Shown here piece by piece: positions 5,472 through 6,604 of a stretch of DNA of 6,604 nt. The DNA is from Thermoplasmata archaeon (GTDB lineage Archaea > Thermoplasmatota > E2 > DHVEG-1 > B18-G2), in assembly GCA_021161685.1 (NCBI GenBank), contig JAGHAD010000022.1, forward strand, positions 1 through 6,604, given 5' to 3'. The notes under the pieces were generated by a model that was not told the origin of the DNA, searched no databases, and saw only the letters and a list, made by a program, of their open reading frames with translations. A program made the position numbers and the translations under genes. How positions within the stretch are numbered: position 1 is the first letter of the stretch; every line of letters starts with the position of its first letter.

Positions 5472-6560
5472 ATGAATATGGAGTTGGAAAAGTACTTGCT
5501 CCTGATGTTTTCGATAAAGAGGGAGGGAAAATTGGTCGATTTTAACCATATCAAAGAAAAGGCGGAGAGGGACCTGAAAGCAAAAGAAGGAGAGATCTCT
5601 AAGGGTTTGGATTCTTTGATTTCGAGGGGATTGATAAGTAAGAAAGGAAATCTGTTTACTGCTTCGAGGGATGGTAGAGAGTTCTTTGCATCAAAATTTA
5701 GAGAATGGAGAGAAGATCTAATCAAGATAAACAAGACATGGACGACCGTCTACGAAGCTCTACATTACTATGATAAGGTTGCGGACACCGTTTTGAAATA
5801 TTGTAAAGATAGGCACGTTGGTTTCTACTGCACATTTACCGAGCAGCATTTCTTCAAAAGGCAGCACAAGGGAAAGTACATAACCCTAGATAATAAAGAA
5901 GATCTATTAAGGTATGTCCAGATGTTCTGTATAGACGTTATACCATGCGTCCACAGGATAGGAAATGATAGACCCGACTGGCTTATTATAGATCTGGATG
6001 CAGGTCCAAAGGTTGGATTTGATCAGGTGAAAAAAGTTGCAAAGGTTAGCTGTGAGGTTATGGAAAAACTGAAAATGAAGCCGGCAGTGAAGTTTTCCGG
6101 ATCAAGAGGTATGCAAATATGGAGTTTTCCCAAACCTTTTGAGATGCCAGCTGATTGGAAACCAATACCAATGCTAACAGAAAAGAGGAAAAGGAATTTC
6201 TTCTCACTTTTTGCAGACCTTGTGAGGTTGGTGCAATACAAGGTTAATGAGGAAATACCGGGGCTAACGACCTCGATCGTGAGCAAGAAAGAAGAAAGGA
6301 CCGATAAGATACTTATGGATTGGTCGTGCTTAAAGCCAAATGGACTGGTAAGGGCTCCTTATGGAATACATCACAAAACCGGACTCGTATCACTTCCCTT
6401 ACCAAAGGACGAGATAGACGATTTCTCTATAGAAGATGCGAAGCCTGAAAACGCGATCAAGAGATATGAAGAAAGGGGAGATGAGTTTGAATTGAAAGAA
6501 AGTAGTTTTGACTCTGCTTTGAAGGAATTGATTGACTTGCAGGAGGAGATAGCTTGCTAA
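5472..6560 (+). CDS. LigD-type primase-polymerase (AEP superfamily) with N-terminal winged helix
   Basis: 362 residues. Residues about 5-72 look like a winged-helix DNA-binding domain (three helices, then SRGLISKKGNLFTAS). From about 85 the protein matches the polymerase domain of bacterial LigD and archaeal relatives: IDVIPCVHRIGNDRPDWLII (154-173), catalytic DLD at D174 and D176, FSGSRGMQIW (208-217), and the third acidic residue D283 in ILMDWS, followed by VRAPYGIHHKTGLVSLP (293-309). Such enzymes add nucleotides or ribonucleotides to DNA ends and prime synthesis, in end joining or gap repair. Oddity: motif II normally reads SGxxGxH, and here the His is Gln215 (codon CAA). Neither a ligase nor a phosphoesterase domain is fused. 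Replicative PriS is unlikely because the flanking motifs are LigD-like. The second ATG (5478) may be the true start by promoter spacing. It is divergent from the transglutaminase gene. Family is confident; repair role is inference. Confidence 0.85.
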   Translation: MNMELEKYLLLMFSIKREGKLVDFNHIKEKAERDLKAKEGEISKGLDSLISRGLISKKGNLFTASRDGREFFASKFREWREDLIKINKTWTTVYEALHYYDKVADTVLKYCKDRHVGFYCTFTEQHFFKRQHKGKYITLDNKEDLLRYVQMFCIDVIPCVHRIGNDRPDWLIIDLDAGPKVGFDQVKKVAKVSCEVMEKLKMKPAVKFSGSRGMQIWSFPKPFEMPADWKPIPMLTEKRKRNFFSLFADLVRLVQYKVNEEIPGLTTSIVSKKEERTDKILMDWSCLKPNGLVRAPYGIHHKTGLVSLPLPKDEIDDFSIEDAKPENAIKRYEERGDEFELKESSFDSALKELIDLQEEIAC

Positions 6561-6604
6561 CTTCTTTTCACGAGAGCCCACAGTAATACCAGTATGAATA
6601 TACA
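6557..6604 (-). CDS. C-terminus of a probable membrane protein (partial)
   Basis: Read from the window edge on the minus strand, one frame gives CIFILVLLWALVKRS and then TAG (6557-6559). It looks like a final transmembrane helix followed by a short basic tail. The gene would be convergent with the primase, and the two stop codons overlap. Only 15 residues are visible, so chance cannot be excluded and no function can be given. Confidence 0.4.
   Translation of the reverse strand, partial: CIFILVLLWALVKRS

Overview
The window looks like a piece of a thermophilic archaeal genome. The evidence is archaeal TATA elements upstream of genes, a short archaeal-type ThiC, a LigD-type primase-polymerase with an N-terminal winged helix, a secreted multi-domain transglutaminase rich in N-glycosylation sequons, heavy use of AGA/AGG/ATA codons, and an archaeal H/ACA guide RNA. 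The exact lineage cannot be read from the sequence.

Layout. 1-861 (+) is the C-terminal part of a GH130 (DUF377) beta-mannoside phosphorylase/hydrolase-like protein; its start lies outside the window. After 35 bases comes thiC (897-2174, +), the thiamine pyrimidine synthase. A 413-base stretch (2175-2587) without a protein gene separates thiC from a convergent gene. It holds a candidate thiC terminator, an imperfect long hairpin and, most notably, a complete unannotated H/ACA box sRNA on the minus strand (2496-2553). This RNA has its own TATA box, kink-loop, pseudouridylation pocket, ACA box and downstream T-rich tract. 2588-5377 (-) encodes a 929-residue exported transglutaminase-like protein with Ig-like domains. 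A 94-base divergent promoter region (5378-5471) separates it from a 362-residue archaeo-eukaryotic primase superfamily protein (5472-6560, +). The last 48 bases probably carry the C-terminus of a membrane protein on the minus strand, overlapping the primase stop.

How the parts relate. The protein genes do not form one pathway: carbohydrate processing, thiamine synthesis, extracellular protein processing and DNA synthesis sit next to each other. The unifying feature is regulatory. The TATA elements of thiC and the transglutaminase gene, and that of the primase if its second ATG is used, are centred about 29 bases before the start codon. That fits leaderless or near-leaderless mRNAs. The H/ACA RNA has the same element about 26 bases before the first base of its lower stem. 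The sRNA is the main discovery here: a likely guide for pseudouridine formation in rRNA or tRNA by the Cbf5-Nop10-Gar1-L7Ae complex. Its predicted target has the form 5'-CGUCA-U-N-CUCCCUC-3', with wobble allowed.
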